Assembly: GCA_937908115.1 (NCBI GenBank)
Contig: CALEQZ010000003.1
Coordinates: 1 to 57,388, forward strand
DNA from: an uncultured Alcaligenaceae bacterium
GTDB lineage: Bacteria > Pseudomonadota > Gammaproteobacteria > Burkholderiales > Burkholderiaceae_B
Direction of reading: 5' to 3'
Length of the DNA: 57,388 nt
The notes beneath the pieces were generated by a model. That model was not told where the DNA came from and made no database searches. It worked only from the letters and a program-made list of their open reading frames with translations. The position numbers and the translations under genes are program-made. The stretch's first letter is position 1. Each line of letters begins with the position of its first letter. This document shows positions 33,189 through 42,606 of this stretch, one piece after another.

Positions 33189-33968
33189 ATGCGCTTTGAC
33201 GTGGTCACCTTGTTCCCGGAAATGTTTGCCGCGGTGCGCGACCTTGGCGTGACCGGGCGTGCCCACGCACAGGGGCGCTGGGCGCTGCACACCTGGAACC
33301 CGCGCGACTACACGACCGATGTGCACCGTACTGTCGACGATAGGCCCTATGGCGGCGGACCAGGCATGGTCATGATGGCTGCCCCGCTGGACAAGGCCGT
33401 GGCGGCGATCCGCGCAGCCCACCAGGCCGCTGGCCTGCCCAGGCTCCCGGTTGCGCTACTTTCGCCGGCCGGCCGCCGGTTCGACCAGGCCGCAGCCGCC
33501 GAACTGGCTGCCGGGCCGGGCCGGATCTTCATTTGCGGGCGCTACGAGGGCGTGGACCAGCGCTTCATCGACCGCAGCGTCGACGAGCAATGGTCGCTCG
33601 GCGATTTCGTGCTGTCCGGCGGCGAGCTTGCCGCCATGGCCATGATGGACGCTTGCGTGCGCCTGCTGCCTGGGGTGCTCAACGACAGCGATTCGGCCCA
33701 GCAGGATTCTTTCCATCCGTCGCTCGGCGGCCTGCTCGATAGCCCGCATTACACCCGCCCGGAAGTCTACGAGGGCATGGCCGTACCGGCCGAATTGCTC
33801 TCTGGCCACCATGCGCAGATTGCGCGCTGGCGGCGCAAGCGCTCGCTGGAATTGACCTGGCTGCGCCGCCCGGACTTGATCGAGCGCGCGCGCGCCCAAG
33901 GCTTGCTCGACCGCGAAGACGAGCGCCATCTGGCGACGCTGGCCCAAGCGCAGGGACGATCGGCCTGA
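33189..33968 (+). CDS. trmD: tRNA (guanine37-N1)-methyltransferase
   Basis: 259 residues from the ATG at 33189. It methylates G37 of tRNAs reading CNN and prevents frameshifting. MRFDVVTLFPEMF, PYGGGPGMVM, the trefoil-knot SAM site FICGRYEGVDQRF and SLGDFVLSGGELAAM are all present. In many proteobacteria rplS follows directly; here trmD is the last gene of its strand and converges with valS. A hairpin with an 11-bp stem (one G-U pair) occupies 33975-34009 in the convergent gap. Confidence 0.97.
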   Translation: MRFDVVTLFPEMFAAVRDLGVTGRAHAQGRWALHTWNPRDYTTDVHRTVDDRPYGGGPGMVMMAAPLDKAVAAIRAAHQAAGLPRLPVALLSPAGRRFDQAAAAELAAGPGRIFICGRYEGVDQRFIDRSVDEQWSLGDFVLSGGELAAMAMMDACVRLLPGVLNDSDSAQQDSFHPSLGGLLDSPHYTRPEVYEGMAVPAELLSGHHAQIARWRRKRSLELTWLRRPDLIERARAQGLLDREDERHLATLAQAQGRSA

Positions 33969-33974
33969 ACCGCC

Positions 33975-34009
33975 CCGCGTGGGCCACCGATGACCACCGG
34001 CCTACGCGG
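33975..34009. terminator. Hairpin in the trmD/valS convergent gap
   Basis: CCGCGTGGGCC pairs with GGCCTACGCGG (11 bp, one G-U on the plus strand) around a 13-base loop. It sits right after the trmD stop and before the valS stop. No T-tract follows on either strand, so it may act as a 3' end stabiliser or a weak bidirectional terminator. Confidence 0.4.
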
Positions 34010-34053
34010 CGGCACCGGGCCGCAGCGGCCGGCGCCAAGCCGCGCGGCCTCCC

Positions 34054-36924
34054 TTAACCGAGCCGGGCGCGCTGTTCGCGGACCTTGGCCAGCGTGTTGG
34101 TGAACTGCGCCAGCCGCGTTTTTTCCTGCTCGACCACGGCGGCCGGGGCGCGCTCGACGAAGCTGGGATTGGACAGCTTGCCATTGGCGCGGGCGATCTC
34201 GCCCTCGAGCCGCGCGATTTCCTTGTCCAGGCGCGCGCGCTCGGCCTGCACGTCGATTTCCACGCGCAGCATCAGCCGCGCGTTACCCACGACCTGCACC
34301 GGCGCGCCCAGCTCCGGAAGCTTGTCCACCACTTCGACCTGGCTGAGCTTGGCCAGCGCGGCCAGGTAGGGGGCGTTGTCGCGCAGGACCTGCCCATTGC
34401 CTTCGGCCAGCAGCGGCACCCGCTGCGCCGGGGACAGGTTCATCTCGCCGCGCAGCGCGCGCACCGCCTCGACCTGGGCCTTGAGTTCGGCCATCCAGAC
34501 CTCGGCCTGTTCGTCGACGCGCGACAGGTCCGCGCGCGGGTAGGGCTGGACGCTGATACTGGTCTGCTCATCCGGCCGGCGCTTGCCGGCGACCACTGAC
34601 ACTTGCTGCCAGAGTTCTTCGGTGATGAAGGGAATGATGGGGTGGGCCAGCCGCAGCACTGCCTCGAGCACGCGGATCAGCGTCTGGCGCGTGGCCAGCT
34701 GCTGGCTGGGCGTGCCCTGCTGCAGCCGGACCTTGGCCAGTTCCACGTACCAATCGCAGTATTCGTCCCAGACGAAGCGGTAGATGGCGTTGGCGATGTT
34801 GTCGAAGCGGTAGTCGGCAAAGCCGCGCTCGACCTCGGCCTCCAGGCGCTGCAGCAGGCTGACGATCCACTTGTCGGCCGCCCCGGGTTCGGGCGCCAGC
34901 CCTTGCGGGCCGGGCAGGTGGCCGTCGGTGTTCATCAGCACGAAGCGCGTGGCATTCCACAGCTTGTTGCAGAAGTTGCGGTAGCCTTCGCAGCGCTTGA
35001 GGTCGAAGTTGATGTTGCGCCCGAGGGTGGCGTAGGCGGCCATCGTGAAGCGCAGCGCATCGGTGCCGTAGGCCGGAATGCCGTTGGGGAATTCGCGCCG
35101 GGTCTTTTTCTCGATGTCGCCGGCCTGCTTGGGGTTCATCAGGCCGTAGGTGCGCTTGGCCACCAGCGACTCCAGGTCGATGCCGTCGATGAGGTCGACC
35201 GGATCCAGCGTATTGCCCTTGGACTTGCTCATCTTCTGGCCGTCGGCGTCGCGGATCAGGCCGTGCACATAGACGTGCCGGAAGGGGATCTGCCCGGTCA
35301 TGTGGGTGGTCATCATGACCATGCGGGCGACCCAGAAGAAGATGATGTCAAAGCCCGTGACCAGCACGCTGGATGGCAGGTAGCGCTCCAGGTCCGGCGT
35401 GCGGTCCGGCCAGCCCAGGGTGGTGAAGGGCACCAGCGCCGACGAGAACCAGGTATCGAGCACGTCGGGATCGCGCGCCAGCGGCCCTTCGACGCCGGCC
35501 GCGCGCGCCTGGGCGAGCGCCTCCTCTTCGTTGTGGGCCACGAAGACCTGCCCGTCGGACGAATACCAGGCCGGGATGCGGTGGCCCCACCAGAGCTGGC
35601 GCGAGATGCACCAGTCCTGGATGTTCTCCAGCCACTGGTTGTAGGTGGCTGTCCAATTCTCGGGGTAGAACTTGATGCGGCCGTCGGCGACCACTTCCAG
35701 CGCCACCTCCGTAATGCTCTTGCCCGGGTGCAACGTGCCCTCGGGCGCCGGCTTGCTCATGGCGACGAACCATTGGTCGGTCAGCATGGGCTCGAGCACG
35801 ACGCCGGTGCGGTCGCCCTTGGGCTGCATCATCTTGTGCGGCTCGACCTTGACCAGGTAGCCCTGCTTTTCCAGCTCCGCCACCACGGCCTTGCGCGCCT
35901 CGTAGCGGTCCATGCCCTGGAACTGCTTGGGCCCGTTTTCGTTGATGCGCGCATCCAGCGTAAAGATCACGATCATGGGCAGGTTGTGCCGCTGCGCGCA
36001 CGCGTAGTCATTGAAGTCGTGCGCGCCGGTGATCTTGACGCAGCCGGTGCCGAAGTCCGGGTCGACGAAATCGTCGGCGATGATGGGGATGTTGCGGTCG
36101 CATAGCGGCAGCTCGACCATCTTGCCGACCAGGTGGCGGTAGCGCTCGTCATCGGGGTGCACGGCCAGCGCACCATCGGCCAGCATGGTCTCGGGTCGCG
36201 TGGTGGCGATCGTCATGCCGCGCAGCGTGACCGTCTTGCCGTCCTTGTCGACGATGGTTTGCGGCCCGTCCACGAACGGGTAGCAGATGTGCCACATGTA
36301 GCCGTCGACTTCCTCCATCTGGACTTCCAGGTCGCTGACGGCGGTCAGCAGCTTCGGGTCCCAGTTGACCAGGCGCTTGCCACGGTAGATCAGGCCCTCG
36401 CGATACAGTCGCACGAAGGCCTCGACCACGCCGCGCGACATGCGCTCGTCCATGGTGAAGTACTCGCGCGGCCAGTCCGCCGACGCGCCCAGGCGGCGCA
36501 CCTGGCGCGTGATGGTGTTGCCGGACTGCTCCTTCCATTCCCAGACTTTTTCGATGAAGCGCTCGCGTCCCAGGTCGTGGCGCGACACCTTCTGCGCATC
36601 GAGCTGGCGCTCGACCACGATTTGCGTGGCGATGCCCGCATGGTCGGTGCCCGGCACGAATACCGTATCGTGGCCGCGCATGCGGTGGTAGCGGACCAGC
36701 CCGTCCATGATCGTCTGGTTAAAGGCATGCCCCATGTGCAGGGTGCCGGTGACGTTGGGCGGGGGGAACTGGATCACGTAGGGTTCGCCAGTGCCTTCCT
36801 GGACGTGACGGCCGGCGCTGAAATAGCCGCGTGCCTCCCATTCGGCGTACCAGCGCGATTCGATTTCTGCGGGTTCGAAGCTCTTGGAAAGTTGGCGGGT
36901 CTCTTTCTGCGAATCTGAGGTCAT
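34054..36924 (-). CDS. valS: Valyl-tRNA synthetase
   Basis: 956 residues from the ATG at 36924. The class I signature HIGH is in PPPNVTGTLHMGHAF and KMSKS is in GQKMSKSKGNTLDPVD. The editing domain, GTDHAGIATQIVVERQL and the C-terminal coiled-coil arm (RLDKEIARLEGEIARANGK) are intact. It charges tRNA-Val and hydrolyses mischarged Thr. It is the only minus-strand gene in the right half of the window and is divergent from ndk. Confidence 0.97.
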   Translation of the reverse strand: MTSDSQKETRQLSKSFEPAEIESRWYAEWEARGYFSAGRHVQEGTGEPYVIQFPPPNVTGTLHMGHAFNQTIMDGLVRYHRMRGHDTVFVPGTDHAGIATQIVVERQLDAQKVSRHDLGRERFIEKVWEWKEQSGNTITRQVRRLGASADWPREYFTMDERMSRGVVEAFVRLYREGLIYRGKRLVNWDPKLLTAVSDLEVQMEEVDGYMWHICYPFVDGPQTIVDKDGKTVTLRGMTIATTRPETMLADGALAVHPDDERYRHLVGKMVELPLCDRNIPIIADDFVDPDFGTGCVKITGAHDFNDYACAQRHNLPMIVIFTLDARINENGPKQFQGMDRYEARKAVVAELEKQGYLVKVEPHKMMQPKGDRTGVVLEPMLTDQWFVAMSKPAPEGTLHPGKSITEVALEVVADGRIKFYPENWTATYNQWLENIQDWCISRQLWWGHRIPAWYSSDGQVFVAHNEEEALAQARAAGVEGPLARDPDVLDTWFSSALVPFTTLGWPDRTPDLERYLPSSVLVTGFDIIFFWVARMVMMTTHMTGQIPFRHVYVHGLIRDADGQKMSKSKGNTLDPVDLIDGIDLESLVAKRTYGLMNPKQAGDIEKKTRREFPNGIPAYGTDALRFTMAAYATLGRNINFDLKRCEGYRNFCNKLWNATRFVLMNTDGHLPGPQGLAPEPGAADKWIVSLLQRLEAEVERGFADYRFDNIANAIYRFVWDEYCDWYVELAKVRLQQGTPSQQLATRQTLIRVLEAVLRLAHPIIPFITEELWQQVSVVAGKRRPDEQTSISVQPYPRADLSRVDEQAEVWMAELKAQVEAVRALRGEMNLSPAQRVPLLAEGNGQVLRDNAPYLAALAKLSQVEVVDKLPELGAPVQVVGNARLMLRVEIDVQAERARLDKEIARLEGEIARANGKLSNPSFVERAPAAVVEQEKTRLAQFTNTLAKVREQRARLG

Positions 36925-37009
36925 TGCAAGTTCCGGCAGCGGCGCGCCGCGGCAGTCGCGGCGCAAAGGGCAAGCCGACAATTTTAAAATGGTTGCAGGA
37001 TGGCCGGCA

Positions 37010-37018
37010 TGCTAAAAT
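37010..37018 (+). promoter_or_regulatory. Extended -10 promoter upstream of ndk
   Basis: TGCTAAAAT combines the TGn extension with TAAAAT. The matching -35 is weak, as is usual for extended -10 promoters. Transcription would start near 37025, well upstream of the terminator-like hairpin at 37078-37120. Confidence 0.5.
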
Positions 37019-37024
37019 GCCAGG

Positions 37025-37120
37025 TTGTTGAAAGATTTCAGATTTTCCCGCTTTTACAAAAATCTAGCCCTGCGGCGGCCCGGGCGCCAACGCCCAGGCC
37101 GTTTGTCGCCGGGCTTTTTT
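37025..37120 (+). ncRNA. Candidate small RNA or attenuated ndk leader
   Basis: A transcript from the extended -10 at 37010-37018 would run about 96 bases to a terminator-like structure ending in six T residues. It would contain a 7-bp hairpin (37040-37065) and a second GC-rich hairpin (37078-37114). No gene upstream on this strand needs the terminator, because valS is divergent. It is therefore either a small RNA or an attenuator leader of ndk. This is a prediction from sequence features only. Confidence 0.35.
37078..37120 (+). terminator. Intrinsic terminator-like hairpin upstream of ndk
   Basis: GCCCGGGCG (37078-37086) pairs with CGCCGGGC (37107-37114) with one bulged base, directly followed by six T residues (37115-37120). 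The ndk ATG is at 37142. The loop of about 20 bases is large and can form a competing inner stem (GGGCG with CGCCC). Confidence 0.6.
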
Positions 37121-37141
37121 GCACATACCTGGAGTGACTAG

Positions 37142-37567
37142 ATGTCCATTGAACGTACCCTGTCGATCATTAAGCCCGATGCCGTGGCCAAGAACGTCAT
37201 TGGCCAGATCGTGGCGCGCTTCGAACAGGCCGGCCTGAAGGTGGTGGCCGCGCGCATGGTGCAGCTGTCGCGCGGCGACGCCGAGCGCTTCTACGCCGTG
37301 CACAAGGAGCGTCCCTTCTTCAAGGACCTGGTCGACTTCATGGTATCCGGCCCGGTGTTCGTGCAGGTGCTCGAAGGCGAGAACGCGATCCAGAAGAACC
37401 GCGACCTGATGGGCGCGACCGATCCCAAGAAGGCCGCCCCCGGCACGATCCGCGCCGACTTCGCCGAAAGCATCGATGCCAACGCTGTCCACGGCTCGGA
37501 CGCGCCCGAAACCGCCCGTGCCGAAATCGCGTTCTTCTTCCCGGAAATCGACATCCACAGCCGATAG
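37142..37567 (+). CDS. ndk: Nucleoside diphosphate kinase
   Basis: 141 residues, the standard length. It transfers the gamma phosphate of ATP to NDPs and keeps NTP pools balanced. SIERTLSIIKPDAVAKNVIG and the region VSGPVFVQVLEGENAI are family hallmarks, and the catalytic His lies in NAVHGSDAPETA. It has GGAG before the ATG. A 108-base gap leads to rlmN. Confidence 0.97.
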   Translation: MSIERTLSIIKPDAVAKNVIGQIVARFEQAGLKVVAARMVQLSRGDAERFYAVHKERPFFKDLVDFMVSGPVFVQVLEGENAIQKNRDLMGATDPKKAAPGTIRADFAESIDANAVHGSDAPETARAEIAFFFPEIDIHSR

Positions 37568-37675
37568 CGATGGGCCGGTGCGCCGTGCCCCGCCCGCTGG
37601 CGGTGCTGCACGGCGGCAGCACCGGAACCCCGGCGCCCGATGCCGGGCGCATCGCAGGCACATGAAGGCACAGAC

Positions 37676-38833
37676 ATGCAAACCGCCCAGCGCCTGAACC
37701 TGCTCGGAATGGATGCCGGCGCGCTGGCCGACCTGGTCGGCCAGTGGGGCGGCAAGCCGTTTCGCGCCCGGCAACTGCAGCGCTGGGTGCATCAGCGTGG
37801 CGCGGCCGACTTCGACGTCATGACCGACCTGGCGCGCGATTTCCGCGCCAGTCTGGCCGAGCGCTGCATCATCAGCGCGCCGCCGGTGATCGCCGAACAG
37901 CGTTCGGCCGATGGCACGCGCAAATGGCTGTTCGACGTGGGGCAGGGCAATGCCGTGGAGGCGGTCTTCATCCCCGAGGATGACCGTGGCACGCTGTGCA
38001 TTTCCAGCCAAGCCGGCTGCGCGGTGAACTGCCGGTTCTGCTCCACCGGTCACCAAGGGTTCAACCGCAACCTGACCGCCGCCGAGATCATCGGCCAGCT
38101 CTGGCACGCCATGCGCGTGCTGCAGGCCGACCGGGCCAGCGCCCGGTTGCCACGCGACGGCGGCAAGCCCGACACGGACGCCCGCGTGATCAGCAACGTG
38201 GTCCTGATGGGCATGGGCGAGCCGCTGCTCAATTACGACCAGGTGCTGGTCGCGCTGCGGCTGATGCTCGACGACAACGCCTACGGGCTGTCGCGCCGGC
38301 GCGTCACCGTGTCGACCTCGGGCGTCGTGCCCATGATGGATCGCCTGGCCCAGGATTGTCCGGTGGCACTGGCGGTGTCGTTGCACGCGCCCAACGATGC
38401 GTTGCGCGACCAGCTCGTGCCGCTGAACCGCAAGTATCCGCTGGACGACCTGCTGGCGGCGTGCGAGCGCTACCTGGCGCACGCGCCGCGCGACTTCATC
38501 ACCTTCGAATACGTCATGCTGGACGGCATCAACGATGCCGACAGCCATGCCCGCGAACTCGTCGACATCGCGCGCCGGGTATCGTGCAAGTTCAACCTCA
38601 TTCCGTTCAACCCGTTCCCCGAGTCCGGGCTGAAGCGCTCGCCCCCGGCGCGCGTCAACGCCTTTGCGCAGCGGCTCATGGACGCTGGCGTGGTGACCAC
38701 AATCCGCAAGACGCGAGGCGATGACATCGCTGCCGCCTGCGGCCAGCTGGCTGGCGAAGTGCGCGACCGTACCCGCCTGCGCGAGCGGGCCGCGGTGCGC
38801 GGGCCCATTCCCATCAAGGAGCTGCGTGCATGA
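37676..38833 (+). CDS. rlmN: Dual-specificity 23S rRNA/tRNA adenine-C2 methyltransferase
   Basis: 385 residues from the ATG at 37676. A radical-SAM enzyme that methylates A2503 of 23S rRNA and A37 of some tRNAs. The cluster motif CxxxCxxC is Cys115, Cys119 and Cys122 (AGCAVNCRFCSTG). FEYVMLDGIND, FNLIPFNPFPES and the C-terminal TTIRKTRGDDIAAACGQL complete the RlmN pattern. It overlaps the next gene by ATGA. Confidence 0.96.
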   Translation: MQTAQRLNLLGMDAGALADLVGQWGGKPFRARQLQRWVHQRGAADFDVMTDLARDFRASLAERCIISAPPVIAEQRSADGTRKWLFDVGQGNAVEAVFIPEDDRGTLCISSQAGCAVNCRFCSTGHQGFNRNLTAAEIIGQLWHAMRVLQADRASARLPRDGGKPDTDARVISNVVLMGMGEPLLNYDQVLVALRLMLDDNAYGLSRRRVTVSTSGVVPMMDRLAQDCPVALAVSLHAPNDALRDQLVPLNRKYPLDDLLAACERYLAHAPRDFITFEYVMLDGINDADSHARELVDIARRVSCKFNLIPFNPFPESGLKRSPPARVNAFAQRLMDAGVVTTIRKTRGDDIAAACGQLAGEVRDRTRLRERAAVRGPIPIKELRA

Positions 38834-39315
38834 ACGCTCCCGATCCGGCCGTCGTCCAGGCATCCGTCGATGATTCCGTTCCGGCAGCCGCGATCGGAGC
38901 CGCCCTGCGGCAGTTGCGCGAGTCCCGCGGCTGGACGCTGGCCGACGTGTCGGTGCGGCTGAAGTTTTCTCCGCGACAGATCGACGCGCTGGAAAACGAG
39001 CGCTGGGACGAGCTGCCCACCGGGGTGTCGCTGCGTGGCCTGGTGCGCAACTACGCGCGCCTGCTGGGCGTGGATCCGGCCGCCATGTTGAGCGCGTTGC
39101 AGCCGCACCTCGGCGCCCCGGCCGCCTCGCCGGTGCGGCCGTCCGTGCAGGGGCGCGGCGTGATGCAGCACGAGGAACGCTCGGGCGGCGGCTCGATTGC
39201 CTGGATCGTCGCCATTCTGGCGGTGCTGGCTGCCGCGCTGGGCTATGCTTTCTGGCACGGCTGGCTGCCCGCGCAGTGGCTGAGCCTGGACTGGCTTTCT
39301 CCTTCGGCCTCTTGA
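38830..39315 (+). CDS. Short RodZ-like helix-turn-helix membrane protein
   Basis: 161 residues. Residues about 20-85 form the Xre-type HTH of RodZ (GAALRQLRESRGWTLADVSVRL, FSPRQIDALENERWDELP, LRGLVRNYARLLGVDP). A transmembrane helix lies at about 118-139 (IAWIVAILAVLAAALGYAFW), and only about 20 residues follow. E. coli RodZ is about twice as long and has a periplasmic beta-domain that is missing here. RodZ links MreB to the cell-wall elongation machinery through its cytoplasmic HTH, which is retained. The position between rlmN and ispG is the usual one for rodZ. Confidence 0.82.
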   Translation: MNAPDPAVVQASVDDSVPAAAIGAALRQLRESRGWTLADVSVRLKFSPRQIDALENERWDELPTGVSLRGLVRNYARLLGVDPAAMLSALQPHLGAPAASPVRPSVQGRGVMQHEERSGGGSIAWIVAILAVLAAALGYAFWHGWLPAQWLSLDWLSPSAS

Positions 39316-40613
39316 TGCAAGTTTCCGATTCCTCCTGCCCCGCGGCCGGCGCGCCCGCCCCGGTCGGTCCCGCCGCCCGGCGTGCCACCCGTTGCGTCAC
39401 CGTGCGCTGGAACGACGCGGTGGTGCGCATCGGCGGGGCGGCGCCCGTGGCGGTGCAGTCCATGACCAACACCGACACGGCCGATCCGATCGCCACGGCC
39501 ATCCAGGTCAAGGAGCTGGCCCAGGCCGGTTCCGAAATCGTGCGCATCACCGTCAATACGCCGGAAGCCGCGCGCGAGGTGCCCGCCATCCGCGAGCAGC
39601 TTGACCGCATGAACGTGTCCGTGCCGCTGGTGGGCGACTTCCATTTCAACGGGCACAAGCTGCTGACCCAGTTCCCCGAGTGCGCGCAGGCGCTGTCGAA
39701 GTACCGTATCAACCCGGGCAACGTGGGCGGCGGAAAAAAGCGCGAGGACAACTTCGCGCAGATGATCGAAGTGGCCTGCCGCTACGGCAAGCCGGTGCGC
39801 ATCGGCGTGAACTGGGGCAGCTTGGACCACGAGCTGATGGCACGCATGATGGACGAGAACAGCCGTCGCGCCGAGCCCTGGGATGCCCAGGCGGTCATGC
39901 GCGAGGCGCTGGTCGTCTCGGCCATCGGCAACGCGCGCCGGGCCGAAGCGCTTGGCTTGCCGGGCGACGCCATCGTGCTTTCGTGCAAGGTCAGCCATGT
40001 CCAGGACCTGATCGCCGTCTATCGCGAGCTGTCCGCACGCTGCGATTATCCGCTGCACCTGGGATTGACCGAGGCGGGCATGGGCAGCAAGGGCATCGTC
40101 GCCTCCACCGCAGCGCTTGCGGTGCTGCTGCAGGAAGGCATCGGCGACACGATACGGATATCGCTGACGCCCGAGCCGGGCGGAGACCGCACGCGCGAAG
40201 TCATCGTCGCGCAGGAAATCCTGCAGAGCATGGGCTTGCGCGCCTTCGCGCCCATGGTCGTCGCATGCCCGGGGTGCGGCCGCACCAGCAGTACGTTTTT
40301 CCAGGAACTGGCCGACAGCATCCAGTCATACCTGCGCCGGCAAATGCCCGTCTGGCGCAGCCGCTATCCGGGCGTGGAAAACCTCAACGTGGCGGTCATG
40401 GGCTGCGTGGTCAACGGCCCGGGCGAAAGCCGGCATGCCGACATCGGCATCAGCCTGCCGGGCACTGGCGAAGTGCCGGCCGCGCCCGTCTTCATCGACG
40501 GCGAGCGCACCGTCACGCTAAAGGGCGAGCGCATCGCGGAGGAATTCCAGGCCTTGGTCGAAGACTACGTGGCGCGCCGCTACGGCGCGGCAACCGCAAA
40601 CCATACCCAATAA
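39315..40613 (+). CDS. ispG: 4-hydroxy-3-methylbut-2-enyl diphosphate synthase (flavodoxin)
   Basis: 432 residues from the ATG at 39315, which overlaps the previous stop (TGATG). It carries out the sixth step of the MEP isoprenoid pathway with a 4Fe-4S cluster. Cluster cysteines lie in ACPGCGRTSSTFF and in MGCVVNGPGESRHADIGI. IRITVNTPEAARE, VGDFHFNGHKLL and RINPGNVGGG belong to the TIM-barrel domain. It is longer than E. coli IspG (372 residues). Confidence 0.96.
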   Translation: MQVSDSSCPAAGAPAPVGPAARRATRCVTVRWNDAVVRIGGAAPVAVQSMTNTDTADPIATAIQVKELAQAGSEIVRITVNTPEAAREVPAIREQLDRMNVSVPLVGDFHFNGHKLLTQFPECAQALSKYRINPGNVGGGKKREDNFAQMIEVACRYGKPVRIGVNWGSLDHELMARMMDENSRRAEPWDAQAVMREALVVSAIGNARRAEALGLPGDAIVLSCKVSHVQDLIAVYRELSARCDYPLHLGLTEAGMGSKGIVASTAALAVLLQEGIGDTIRISLTPEPGGDRTREVIVAQEILQSMGLRAFAPMVVACPGCGRTSSTFFQELADSIQSYLRRQMPVWRSRYPGVENLNVAVMGCVVNGPGESRHADIGISLPGTGEVPAAPVFIDGERTVTLKGERIAEEFQALVEDYVARRYGAATANHTQ

Positions 40614-40624
40614 AGCAAGCGACG

Positions 40625-40665
40625 GCGCCGCGCGGACTGCCCCAGCCGGGCGCGGCGCGTTTTTC
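40625..40665 (+). terminator. Intrinsic terminator-like hairpin between ispG and hisS
   Basis: GCGCCGCGC (40625-40633) pairs with GCGCGGCGC (40650-40658), a perfect 9-bp stem with a 16-base loop, followed by G and five T residues (40660-40664). It lies between the ispG stop and the hisS ATG at 40675. It could end the ispG transcript or attenuate hisS. Confidence 0.65.
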
Positions 40666-40674
40666 TTACGACTC

Positions 40675-41961
<1,287 letters not shown>

Positions 41962-41964
41962 TTC

Positions 41965-42606
41965 ATGGCATACGATCTGGAAGAACAGGAAAAGCTGGAC
42001 GCGATCAAGCAGTGGTGGGGGCGCTACGGCACGCCCATCCTGAGCGCAGCTGCCATCGTGCTGGCCGTCTTCGCCGGATGGCGCGGCTGGCAGTGGTACG
42101 AAAATCACCGCGCCAGCCAAGCCATGGGGTATTTCGAGGCGCTCGAGGACGCGGCGCGGCATAGCGGCGACGACTCCACCGCGCGGCTCAAGGCCGCGGC
42201 CCGCACCCTGCGCGAGGATTTCGCCGGCACCGCGTATGCGGCGCGTGGCGCGTTGGTGGCCGCCCAGGCCCTGCAGGAGCGAAAGGACCTGGACGCGGCG
42301 CGTGAGCAGCTGGAATGGGTCGCCAAGGGCAAGGATCCGGCGCTGGCCGCGGTCGCGCGCCTGCGCTTGGCCGGCCTGCTGCTGGACCAGAAGCAATACG
42401 ACCAGGCGCTGGGCCAGCTGGCCAACCCGCCCCAGGCCTTTGCCGCGCTATTTGAGGATCGCCGCGGCGATGTGCTGGCCGCGCAAGGCAAGGCCGACGA
42501 AGCGCGCAAGGCGTGGGAATCCGCGCTGCAAACCATGGGCAGCGAGCATCCCCTGGCCCCGGTCGTGCAACTGAAACTCGACGCCTTGAGCGGAGCGCAA
42601 TCGTGA
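41965..42606 (+). CDS. yfgM: YfgM-like TPR membrane protein (BamB-linked)
   Basis: 213 residues. A short cytoplasmic start (MAYDLEEQEKLDAIKQWWGRYG) precedes one transmembrane helix (about 25-43) and a periplasmic region of TPR-like helices (RLRLAGLLLDQKQYDQALGQL, KADEARKAWESAL). YfgM is an ancillary factor of the SecYEG translocon that cooperates with periplasmic chaperones. Position between hisS and bamB is the conserved one. Its stop overlaps the bamB start. Confidence 0.9.
   Translation: MAYDLEEQEKLDAIKQWWGRYGTPILSAAAIVLAVFAGWRGWQWYENHRASQAMGYFEALEDAARHSGDDSTARLKAAARTLREDFAGTAYAARGALVAAQALQERKDLDAAREQLEWVAKGKDPALAAVARLRLAGLLLDQKQYDQALGQLANPPQAFAALFEDRRGDVLAAQGKADEARKAWESALQTMGSEHPLAPVVQLKLDALSGAQS

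Noticed and set aside
37064..39751. 895-codon open frame on the minus strand across ndk, rlmN and the RodZ-like gene
   Set aside because: The plus-strand genes are conserved in sequence and order. The minus-strand frame has no family resemblance.
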